This document shows positions 1-6,297 of a DNA stretch of 7,900 nt, one piece after another. Made by a program: the position numbers and the translations under genes. Every line of letters starts with the position of its first letter. Within the stretch, counting starts at the first letter, position 1. Below the pieces are notes generated by a model. The model searched no databases, was not told where the DNA came from, and saw only the letters and a list, made by a program, of their open reading frames with translations. The DNA is from Aquifex aeolicus. GTDB taxonomy: Bacteria; Aquificota; Aquificia; Aquificales; Aquificaceae. The stretch is taken from NCBI GenBank assembly GCA_015661465.1, contig DQVZ01000248.1:1-7900 (forward strand), read 5' to 3'.

Positions 1-905
1 GCTTTTATCGCAGGCTTTTCAGGGTCAATTAAGAGGGCGTGGTCTATTTCCCATTTCACTCCTAATCCTTTACAAGCTGGACATGCTCCATAGGGAGAAT
101 TGAAGGAGAATAACCTGGGAGAAATTTCGGGAATTGTAAAGTTGTGGTCTGGACATACCAGCTTTTCGCTAAATAATTCCTCCGTGCCGGTTTCTACATC
201 CTCAACCTTCACAAGTCCGCTGGAAAATTCAAGAGCCTTTTCTATAGCCTCCAAGAGCCGTGCCCGTTCTTCTTCGCTGACAAACAATCTGTCAATAACA
301 AGCTCTATTGTATGTTTCTTATTCTTCTCAAGAGGAGGTATTTCTATAACCCTCATTAATCGCCCATCAACTTTTACTCTGGAGTACCCCCATTTCTCAA
401 TTTGTTTTATAAGTTCTCTAAATTCTCCTTTCTTTCCTCTTACTATAGGGGAAAGAACCATAACCCTTTTATCTCTATATTTGCTTAAAACCCCTTCTAA
501 AATCTCATGGGCAGAAAGCCCGGAGAGTAGGTTTTTGCATGTCGGACAATGGGGCTTCCCTATATTTGCCCACAACACCCTCAGATAATCGTAAATTTCT
601 GTAACAGTTCCAACCGTTGAACGGGGATTTTTAGAGGTGGTTTTCTGGTCTATCGCTATGGCCGGAGAAAGACCTTCTATACTTTCAACATCGGGCTTTT
701 CCATAACCCCTAAAAACTGTCTTGCATAGGAAGAAAGACTCTCCACGTACCTTCTTTGACCCTCCGCATAAATAGTATCAAACGCTAAAGAGGATTTTCC
801 CGACCCTGACGGTCCTGTTATTACCACAAGTTTGTTCTTCGGTATTTCAACGTCTATATTTTTCAGGTTGTGTTGCCGAGCTCCCCTTATAATAATTTTG
901 TCCAT
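1..905 (-). CDS. uvrA: Excinuclease ABC subunit UvrA, N-terminal part (3' end outside window)
   Basis: UvrA is the cytoplasmic dimeric ATPase that finds bulky DNA lesions and loads UvrB in nucleotide excision repair. I translated the minus strand from ATG at 905-903; 301 complete codons lie in the window and the reading frame stays open to the left edge, so about two thirds of a normal ~930-residue protein is missing. Visible features are the start [17 protein letters not shown], Walker A GPSGSGKS at residues 31-38 (K37), the family block [19 protein letters not shown] at 46-64, and the [16 protein letters not shown] block at 85-100. The UvrB-binding region follows, then the first zinc module near 251-278. 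Its ligands appear to be C251, H254, C275 and C278, so the first pair is C-x2-H rather than C-x2-[18 protein letters not shown] at 266-282 is typical of the family. No Shine-Dalgarno sequence precedes the ATG. The gene is divergent from the next gene, 43 bp away. Confidence 0.97.
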   Translation of the reverse strand, partial: MDKIIIRGARQHNLKNIDVEIPKNKLVVITGPSGSGKSSLAFDTIYAEGQRRYVESLSSYARQFLGVMEKPDVESIEGLSPAIAIDQKTTSKNPRSTVGTVTEIYDYLRVLWANIGKPHCPTCKNLLSGLSAHEILEGVLSKYRDKRVMVLSPIVRGKKGEFRELIKQIEKWGYSRVKVDGRLMRVIEIPPLEKNKKHTIELVIDRLFVSEEERARLLEAIEKALEFSSGLVKVEDVETGTEELFSEKLVCPDHNFTIPEISPRLFSFNSPYGACPACKGLGVKWEIDHALLIDPEKPAIK

Positions 906-948
906 AGGTAAATAATCTATGGCTTTTTTTATCTAAAATTATTTTCCT
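906..948. promoter_or_regulatory. Short divergent intergenic region between uvrA and the 183-residue gene
   Basis: These 43 AT-rich bases must serve both divergent genes unless transcripts start inside the coding regions. A plus-strand TAAAAT (934-939) sits 10 bases before the ATG at 949, so initiation there would give an mRNA with almost no leader. On the minus strand a TAGATT-like hexamer lies about 8 bases before the uvrA ATG. I see no convincing TTGACA-like -35 element at the right spacing for either, no LexA-type operator, and no Shine-Dalgarno sequence for either gene. The promoter assignment is weak because such hexamers occur often in AT-rich DNA. Confidence 0.25.
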
Positions 949-1500
949 ATGAAGGAAAAAGACGTCATTCACGTAGCGAATATGACAAACGGCTTAATTG
1001 TTTATCCAAATTACAATTATATAGTCTACTTTCCTTCATCTTACACTGCAGCTGGTACACCCTTGTACTTTCCCGAATTTGCAGTTCCCGTTGACCTTAT
1101 AAAAGCTATTCTCGAAGAAAAGAAAGTAATTATGTACGATGCTACGGTTCACGAAAATAAAGAGCTTACCGATGCCTTTCTAAAGGGTGTTCCTACATTT
1201 TTGATGGCTCTCAATCGTGCCCTTCACGGAACAAAAGGTTTATTTCAAAAACTTGAAGAAGGGTATAAGGTATGTTCCTGGCAAACTCCTGATATAGTTC
1301 AACACGCGGTATACAGGCTACCTAAGCATTATTATAAGTTTCTCAAAAAATGTGTGAAACTCTTTGCTCCTGAAAAGAGAGGAAAACTCTGGATATCTAT
1401 CCCCAAAAACATTGAGCTTGTTGTTGAAAAAATAGACAGAAGATTAAACGATAACTATGAGATGATAGCTAAAATGATAAAAGAAAAGAAGTCCCTATGA
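949..1500 (+). CDS. Uncharacterised 183-residue protein
   Basis: I do not recognise this family. The product has no signal peptide and no membrane helix, so it is probably cytoplasmic. The first ~45 residues are rich in aromatics (Tyr19, 22, 24, 27, 32 and 40 with Phe28, 41 and 44) and look beta-rich. Residues 47-105 alternate helix and strand (FAVPVDLIKAILEEKKVIMY at 44-63). The last ~60 residues are strongly basic and probably helical. There are two isolated cysteines (C109, C135) and no zinc or nucleotide-binding motif. The ATG at 949 is the earliest reasonable start. It lacks a Shine-Dalgarno sequence and may be read from a leaderless message. The gene ends 48 bp before the AAA_5 ATPase on the same strand, which suggests co-transcription and perhaps a shared function. 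That link is inference from position only. Confidence 0.8.
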   Translation: MKEKDVIHVANMTNGLIVYPNYNYIVYFPSSYTAAGTPLYFPEFAVPVDLIKAILEEKKVIMYDATVHENKELTDAFLKGVPTFLMALNRALHGTKGLFQKLEEGYKVCSWQTPDIVQHAVYRLPKHYYKFLKKCVKLFAPEKRGKLWISIPKNIELVVEKIDRRLNDNYEMIAKMIKEKKSL

Positions 1501-1548
1501 CTTATATCAACTTATAGTTATTTGATAAAAATTTAATATGTTTATCTA
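1501..1548 (+). promoter_or_regulatory. AT-rich gap before the AAA_5 ATPase gene, possible promoter
   Basis: This gap contains two copies of ACTTATA exactly 10 bp apart (1500-1506 and 1510-1516), followed by TTGATA (1522-1527) and TAATAT (1534-1539). TAATAT lies 10 bases before the ATG at 1549, which would give a nearly leaderless transcript, but no good -35 element is at the right distance from it. A four-codon ORF (ATG TTT ATC TAA, 1538-1549) ends with its stop overlapping the gene's start codon as TAATG. There is no Shine-Dalgarno sequence and no terminator hairpin, so read-through from the upstream gene is also plausible. Confidence 0.2.
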
Positions 1549-4365
1549 ATGGGTATTCTGGATAAGCTTCTGAAAAAAAGTGAAAAAGAGAATAAAAAAA
1601 ATATAGAGTTTTCCATAGGAGATTTAAAACTCAGGTGTTTTCCTTTAAAAAGGGATTCCGACGCAAAGATAGAGGAGTACTGGATAGAAACCTTTGACGT
1701 TTCGGAAGATGCTTATTGGATACTCGTAGGTAGAAGACATGGTGTCTTTCAACTCTACGACTGGTCGGGAAATTTACACAGACTTCCTTCAAAACCTCCC
1801 GCTCAATCCATTACAGATATAGTTTTCAGAGGAAAGTATCTCGGGATAGTTGCCGCACCTTATTTGGTAATTTACTATTTAGAAAATCCTAAAGACCCGA
1901 AAACTTGGAAGAGCGTAAGAATTTCTCAGGAGGGATTAAGACCGACCGGTGGATTGGATATAAGGAAAGGCACTTTAGCTTTCGGGGTTGTAGGGGAAAA
2001 AGTTTACGTAATAGACCTTGTGGGAGATTTAACTCAAACAACTGTAGATTTCAAAAGTACATTCATTTATAGGGATAGTGAAATCGGAGACCTGCGTACT
2101 ATAAAAATACTGCCCAACGGAAAGCTCTTTCTGAGTGGTAGCTCGGCGTGTGCGGTTTTTTCAATAGGAGGAAATCTACTGAAGAAAATTCCTTATGCAG
2201 GTAATAAAGCGGTAACCCTTTACGAAGATAAAGTTTATATAGCGGATAACGAGAAACAAAAAATAGCCGTTTACGACTCTACTCTGGATAGAATTGAAGA
2301 TGAACTTGAGCTATTGCATAGGGTTTCCCTAATAGATATTTCACCTGATGGAAGGTACTTATTTACGGCGGATGAGGAGAAAAATAGGTTAGGAATTTAC
2401 GATTTAAAGCAAAGACAGTTTTTAGACTTCCTTGAAGGATACGGATACAGTGTTGTTAGAGTAGCATCTGACGGAAGTATATACACATCACGTTATGAAG
2501 ATATCGAAAGCAAAAGATACTATTATCTTGAAAAATTTGAAACCAATCTGATAGACTTTATTTACCCTAAAGAAAGACAAAAACAGATAATTAGGAATGC
2601 GGAAAACCTTTACAGGGAGTTCAAAAAAACTATAAAGGGAGCAAAAACCGAGGAAGAGTTGGAGTACATAAAATCGCTTAAAGAGTTGGAAGAAATAGAT
2701 ATTCCTTTGAAGGATATAAGGGAGCTTATTCTTAAAGCTAAAGAAGATTTAAACAGAAGAAAAATAGAGGTTTTCATAGATACGATAAGGAAAAAATTAA
2801 AGGAAGGTTCCGTTTCGGGAAATGATTACTCAAAGATAAAAGAAAGACTGGAAGAGGTTTCAGAGGAATGGAAAGAAAAACTTGAAGAAATTAAAAAGGA
2901 GGTGGAAGTATTCTTCGAAGAAAGGCTAAAGGCTTACCTGAATAAAGTGAGAGACGCTATTTCAAAATCTAAAGTGTCTAATTTTGCCGAGCTGGAAAGT
3001 ATTTCTGAGGTAAAAGAAACGAGGAAGTTCATATCCACTCTCCCTAAAGAGTTTAGCAACTACGCTAGCGAGCAACTCCTTAAAACCCTCCAGGAAAAGC
3101 TTATAGAAGATAGATTAAAAACTTATTCCATAAAGATTTTTGAGGATAAGGTTATATTCGGTAGAGAAGAAGTAGAAAAGTTTAGAGGTCAGCCGGTAAA
3201 ATACAGGTGGCGTATAAAAGTAGAAGATAAAATTCTCCAAGAGGGCAAAGTATACGCAAAACTGGTTTTTGAGAGAGAGGACGGGGTAATAGTTGAACCA
3301 AAAAGGTACAACAATATTTTGGAGCAAAATGAGATTAAACATTTCCCCGATTGGGTAAGCAGGTACTTAAAACATTTAAACGGACTGTGTTCGACCGAGT
3401 CTTACAGAGTTCCTGAGTTCGTATCCTTCGAAGAAACTCCCTGGTTTGTCCAAAATCTGGAAAAGTTTACTTCCCTTGTTAAGGAACAACTTCAATTCCA
3501 AGATGGAATACTCATACTGGAAGGAGATGCGGGAGTAGGAAAGAACTTCCTGGTGGAAGTTTTCTCTGCACTTACTAACAGACCTCTTTTCATAATCCCT
3601 TGCAATTCCAAAATGGAGAAGGAAGATATAACATTTGTTTACGAGTTCGACCCTAAAAGAGGAACTAAGAGAGTGTATTCTGACTTGGTAAAAGCTTTGA
3701 AAACCCCGGGAGCAGTTGTATATTTGGACGAAATAAACACCCTTCCGGCATCACTTGTAAAAATCTTTAATCCCTTATTTGACTATAGAAGATACTTGGT
3801 ATTGTCCTACGGAGAAGTGATAAAAGCAAGGGAAGATGTGATACTCGTCGGCGGAATGAACCCTCAAAACTATCTGGGTGTTTCTGAACTTCCCCAGGAT
3901 ATAAAATCTAGAGCAGACATAATGTATGTAGACTATCCGCCATTTGAAGATGAGAAGGGTTTCTACTATCCTGATGAGGCCTTAATACTGAAAGATTACG
4001 TAGACGAGGTGTCCACGTTGAGCAAGAAAGAATTTACCTACCTCTGGTATTACGTGGTTAACGATGTGAAAACCGAGTTGGGGGAAAAACTCAGTACTCC
4101 AGAAAGGGAAAGATATGTACGTCTACTATTCGAACTTCTCAAGATAGCAAATGAAATTAGAAAAGCCTACAGAGCTTATCAAACTCAGCAATCTGAAGAA
4201 CCTGTGGAGTTTGTGTTTTCCATAAGAGATACGATAAGATGTGCAAGAAGACTAAAGAAATATGGAAACGCTAAGAGCGTAGTATTGGAAACTATTATTC
4301 CGAAGATAAGTTCGCCCCTTGAAAGGGAAATTGTAAAGAGTATAGTAGAAAGAGCTCTGGATTAA
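1549..4365 (+). CDS. Multidomain AAA_5 (MoxR/dynein-type) ATPase with N-terminal beta-propeller-like and coiled-coil regions
   Basis: A 938-residue predicted cytoplasmic ATPase. Residues ~45-335 contain repeated strand pairs of WD40/YVTN type, for example RGKYLGIVAAPYLVIYY (94-110), KVYVIDL (151-157), LPNGKLFLSG (188-197), KVYIADNEKQKIAVYD (228-243) and SPDGRYLFTADEEKNRLGIY (265-284), suggesting a 6-7 blade propeller. Residues ~341-525 are charged and helical, probably coiled coil. Residues ~526-600 look beta-rich. The AAA_5 module covers ~630-938: Walker A GDAGVGKN (659-666, Asn at the usual Ser/Thr position), Walker B AVVYLDEIN (722-730), sensor 1 GGMNPQ (768-773), arginine-finger region LPQDIKSR (781-788), and probable sensor 2 SIRDTIR (891-897). 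Family relatives remodel or activate protein complexes, often with a VWA-domain partner; none is seen here. The substrate is unknown, and the propeller may recognise it. The hslO gene follows 17 bp downstream. The first 20 codons contain A7 and A8 runs. ATPase assignment is firm; the propeller is probable. Confidence 0.9.
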   Translation: MGILDKLLKKSEKENKKNIEFSIGDLKLRCFPLKRDSDAKIEEYWIETFDVSEDAYWILVGRRHGVFQLYDWSGNLHRLPSKPPAQSITDIVFRGKYLGIVAAPYLVIYYLENPKDPKTWKSVRISQEGLRPTGGLDIRKGTLAFGVVGEKVYVIDLVGDLTQTTVDFKSTFIYRDSEIGDLRTIKILPNGKLFLSGSSACAVFSIGGNLLKKIPYAGNKAVTLYEDKVYIADNEKQKIAVYDSTLDRIEDELELLHRVSLIDISPDGRYLFTADEEKNRLGIYDLKQRQFLDFLEGYGYSVVRVASDGSIYTSRYEDIESKRYYYLEKFETNLIDFIYPKERQKQIIRNAENLYREFKKTIKGAKTEEELEYIKSLKELEEIDIPLKDIRELILKAKEDLNRRKIEVFIDTIRKKLKEGSVSGNDYSKIKERLEEVSEEWKEKLEEIKKEVEVFFEERLKAYLNKVRDAISKSKVSNFAELESISEVKETRKFISTLPKEFSNYASEQLLKTLQEKLIEDRLKTYSIKIFEDKVIFGREEVEKFRGQPVKYRWRIKVEDKILQEGKVYAKLVFEREDGVIVEPKRYNNILEQNEIKHFPDWVSRYLKHLNGLCSTESYRVPEFVSFEETPWFVQNLEKFTSLVKEQLQFQDGILILEGDAGVGKNFLVEVFSALTNRPLFIIPCNSKMEKEDITFVYEFDPKRGTKRVYSDLVKALKTPGAVVYLDEINTLPASLVKIFNPLFDYRRYLVLSYGEVIKAREDVILVGGMNPQNYLGVSELPQDIKSRADIMYVDYPPFEDEKGFYYPDEALILKDYVDEVSTLSKKEFTYLWYYVVNDVKTELGEKLSTPERERYVRLLFELLKIANEIRKAYRAYQTQQSEEPVEFVFSIRDTIRCARRLKKYGNAKSVVLETIIPKISSPLEREIVKSIVERALD

Positions 4366-4382
4366 TTTTAATTTTTTTAATT

Positions 4383-5369
4383 ATGCTGATCAAGGAACTT
4401 AATAGGCAGGTAAAAAAGGATTTAAAGGACTACTTTCAAGAAAGGGATTATATGGTAGTAGCTGTTCCTAAAAAGGAGCCTGTAAGAGTTTATACAGTAA
4501 AGGCGACAAACACAGTGGAAACCGCAAGGAGGATTCACAATCTATCTCCGTCTGCTACGGTTGCTATGGGAAGAGCCATAGTAGGAGCACTTCTTCTTAC
4601 TTCTCTTCTAAAACACGGTAGTAATCAAAAATTACTCCTTAAAATAGAAGGGGATGGACCGATAGGTACCATAGTAGTTGAAGCAGAAGCGAAGGGAAGA
4701 GTTAGGGGGTTTGTAGGGAATCCTAACGTAGATACTTACACAAAAGAGGTAGGCGAAAAGAAAAAATTCGACGTTGCTCAGATTGTGGGAAAGAATGGTA
4801 CGCTCACTGTAATAAAAGATTTAGGAATGGGAAAGCCCTACACAAGTGTTGTACCTTTAATCTCGGGAGAGATAGGCCAAGATATAGCGTATTACCTTTA
4901 CCAATCGGAGCAAACTCCTTCGGCTGTAGCTTTAGGGGTTAAAGTAAATAAAGACGGAACTATAAGGCACGCTGGGGGATTTCTCGTTCAAACACTGGGA
5001 GGCACTTCCGAAAAAGTTAAAGAGCTTTTAGAAAAAAGAATCCTTGAGCTTCCAAGTATTACGGAAATGATGGAAAAAGGAAAAAGACCCGAGGATATGG
5101 CTACTGAGATATTAAGGGACATGGAACCCCAGCTGATAGGTCTGAAGGAGATAGAGTATTACTGTCCCTGCAACGAAGAGGTAGCAAAAGCTTCACTTTT
5201 TTTATTGACAGCGGAAGAGTTAGAAGAGATATTTAAAGAAAAAGATTTGGCCGAAGTCACATGTAATTTCTGTGGTAGAATTTACAGGTTTGATGAAAGT
5301 ATAGTTGAAGAAAAGCGTAAAAAGGAAGCTGAAAATAAGGAAAGCAATGAAGATAATGGAGAAAAGTAA
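4383..5369 (+). CDS. hslO: Hsp33, redox-regulated molecular chaperone
   Basis: Hsp33 is a cytoplasmic holdase that binds unfolding proteins after its zinc centre is oxidised. The 328-residue product shows the family core (LLLKIEGDGPIGTIVVEA, residues 84-101; GYV-equivalent region around 110-115; YLYQSEQTPSAVALGV, 171-186; AGGFLVQTLGG, 197-207). The C-terminal redox switch has C261-P-C263, then 30 residues, then C294-N-F-C297, matching the CxC...CxxC family pattern. All four zinc ligands are present, so the switch should work. An acidic/basic low-complexity tail follows residue 308. The ATG at 4383 lacks a Shine-Dalgarno sequence. An in-frame ATG at 4452 (M24) has GAAAGGG six nucleotides or so upstream and gives an N-terminus closer to usual Hsp33 length, so the true protein may be 305 residues. 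The 17-bp gap to the AAA_5 gene suggests one operon. Confidence 0.95.
   Translation: MLIKELNRQVKKDLKDYFQERDYMVVAVPKKEPVRVYTVKATNTVETARRIHNLSPSATVAMGRAIVGALLLTSLLKHGSNQKLLLKIEGDGPIGTIVVEAEAKGRVRGFVGNPNVDTYTKEVGEKKKFDVAQIVGKNGTLTVIKDLGMGKPYTSVVPLISGEIGQDIAYYLYQSEQTPSAVALGVKVNKDGTIRHAGGFLVQTLGGTSEKVKELLEKRILELPSITEMMEKGKRPEDMATEILRDMEPQLIGLKEIEYYCPCNEEVAKASLFLLTAEELEEIFKEKDLAEVTCNFCGRIYRFDESIVEEKRKKEAENKESNEDNGEK
4440..4446 (+). promoter_or_regulatory. Candidate ribosome-binding site for an internal hslO start
   Basis: GAAAGGG is followed by a 5-base spacer and an in-frame ATG at 4452-4454. No purine-rich motif precedes the upstream ATG at 4383, so this site favours the shorter Hsp33. The extra 23 residues of the longer form read like a coherent charged helix, so the longer start cannot be excluded. 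Confidence 0.35.
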
Positions 5370-5374
5370 TAAAA

Positions 5375-5382
5375 TATAAAAT
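5375..5382 (+). promoter_or_regulatory. Possible -10 element for rpsB transcription
   Basis: TATAAAAT lies just after the hslO stop codon and 12 bases before the structured leader begins, which is where a -10 element would place the transcript start (about 5388-5392). I see no good -35 hexamer inside the end of hslO, and read-through from hslO is an alternative. Confidence 0.3.
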
Positions 5383-5393
5383 TCTAAAACCGC

Positions 5394-5461
5394 ACCTTCC
5401 CCTCTTGGGTTGCCCCGGTAGAGCGGGGTTTATGGGGAAGGGTGGCAAAACCCAAGGAGGT
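5394..5461 (+). promoter_or_regulatory. Structured rpsB mRNA leader with pseudoknot and Shine-Dalgarno-sequestering helix (putative S2 autoregulatory element)
   Basis: Three helices can be drawn by hand with Watson-Crick pairs only. Helix A has 8 pairs, 5395-5402 with 5434-5441 (CCTTCCCC / GGGGAAGG). Hairpin C, inside A, has 5 pairs, 5413-5417 with 5424-5428, closing a GUAGAG loop. Helix B pairs CUUGGGUU (5404-5411) with AACCCAAG (5449-5456). A and B interleave, giving an H-type pseudoknot with hairpin C inserted at the junction. B can instead extend to 11 pairs, 5401-5411 with 5449-5460 and G5456 bulged, which covers all of the AAGGAGG site but takes two bases from helix A. Three more pairs (GCC 5412-5414 with GGC 5444-5446) compete with hairpin C. 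The leader can thus exist with the ribosome site either paired or free. S2 is known to repress its own mRNA in gammaproteobacteria through a different rpsB leader; a similar role here is inferred. Confidence 0.75.
5454..5461 (+). promoter_or_regulatory. Strong Shine-Dalgarno site for rpsB
   Basis: AAGGAGGT matches the full anti-Shine-Dalgarno consensus and lies 8 bases before the ATG at 5470. It is the strongest such site in the window, and its bases also take part in the leader helix with 5401-5406, so access to it is probably controlled by RNA folding. Confidence 0.85.
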
Positions 5462-5469
5462 AGAATAGA

Positions 5470-6294
5470 ATGGCTGTAGTTTCTATGAAGGAACTTTTAG
5501 AGGCGGGTGTTCACTTTGGACACTCTAAATCAAGGTGGAATCCTAAAATGGCGTCGTATATCTATGGGGTTAGACATGGAATTCATATAATTGACCTTAA
5601 CAAGACGATAGTGATGCTCGAAGAAGCCTATCACTTTGTTTCAGATGTTATAGCACAAGGTGGAGAAATTTTATTCGTAGGAACGAAAAAACAGGCAAAA
5701 GATATAATCAAGGAAGAAGCTGAGAGGTGCGGAGCTTTTTATGTAAACGAAAGATGGGTAGGAGGTCTGCTTACCAATTTCCAAACTGTTAGAAAGAGTC
5801 TGATGAAACTCCAAACACTGGAGAGAATGGAAGAGGAAGGTATTTTTGACGTACTTCCCAAAAAAGAAGTAAGGAGACTAAAAAGAAAAATGGAAAAACT
5901 GAGAAAGCTATACAACGGTATTAGAGATATGAAAAAACTTCCAGATGTTGTTTGGATTGTTGACACCATAAGGGAAAAAATAGCGGTAAGTGAAGCGAAA
6001 AAGCTCGGAATTCCCGTAGTTGCAGTAGCAGATTCCAATTGTGACCCAACACTGATAGATTATCCTATACCCGGAAACGATGATGCTATAAAGTCCGTAA
6101 AACTCTTAACCTCTAAAATAGCAGATGCTGTTCTTGAAGGTAAACAAAGGAGGGAAAGTGCGGAAGAAGTTGTACCCGTTAAGGAAAGAAAACCTGTGGA
6201 AATTACAGAAAGAGAAAGACAGCTCTTCGAACAAGCTGTAGAAATGAGTGAAAAGTACGAAGAGTTAGACAAGGATTCCATAGAATACGAATAA
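5470..6294 (+). CDS. rpsB: 30S ribosomal protein S2
   Basis: S2 assembles late on the back of the 30S subunit between head and body and is needed for bS1 binding in species that have bS1. The 274-residue product carries both family signatures: [17 protein letters not shown] at residues 9-25, and the region 158-193 beginning [20 protein letters not shown] and ending VADSNCDP. The [16 protein letters not shown] block (95-110) and a coiled-coil hairpin (about 110-155) are also typical. Beyond residue ~225 there is a charged tail ending in an acidic segment, making the protein longer than E. coli S2 (241 residues). The start is fixed by the AAGGAGGT site and by the [14 protein letters not shown]-terminus. 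The gene tsf, which often follows rpsB, is not downstream: a convergent gene begins after 3 bp. Confidence 0.98.
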   Translation: MAVVSMKELLEAGVHFGHSKSRWNPKMASYIYGVRHGIHIIDLNKTIVMLEEAYHFVSDVIAQGGEILFVGTKKQAKDIIKEEAERCGAFYVNERWVGGLLTNFQTVRKSLMKLQTLERMEEEGIFDVLPKKEVRRLKRKMEKLRKLYNGIRDMKKLPDVVWIVDTIREKIAVSEAKKLGIPVVAVADSNCDPTLIDYPIPGNDDAIKSVKLLTSKIADAVLEGKQRRESAEEVVPVKERKPVEITERERQLFEQAVEMSEKYEELDKDSIEYE

Positions 6295-6297
6295 AAC

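Noticed and set aside
100..588. Plus-strand 162-codon ORF within the uvrA region
   Set aside because: It is antisense to clear UvrA coding sequence, is Ser/Phe-rich with no recognisable motif, and has no ribosome site.
3115..3342. Minus-strand ORF inside the AAA_5 ATPase gene
   Set aside because: It is a Phe/Tyr-rich complement of Lys/Glu-rich codons and lies in continuous coding sequence of the 938-residue protein.
5412..5429. tRNA-like element, because GGTAGAGC matches the usual tRNA D-arm
   Set aside because: There is no matching GCTC strand, no T-loop (GTTCRA) and no anticodon arm at the right spacing, so the match is probably chance.
5412..5433. GC-rich hairpin followed by TTT as a Rho-independent terminator for hslO
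   Set aside because: The stem has only five to six pairs, the T-run is three bases, and GGGG follows at once. The stem is better explained as part of the rpsB leader.
5432..5479. 15-codon ORF in the rpsB leader overlapping the rpsB start
   Set aside because: Its ATG lies within the structured region, has no properly spaced ribosome site, and its codons coincide with helix strands and the rpsB ribosome site that better explain the sequence.
5739..6281. Minus-strand ORFs opposite rpsB
   Set aside because: They are Ser/Leu/Phe-rich reverse reads of a certain S2 gene and carry no signals of their own.
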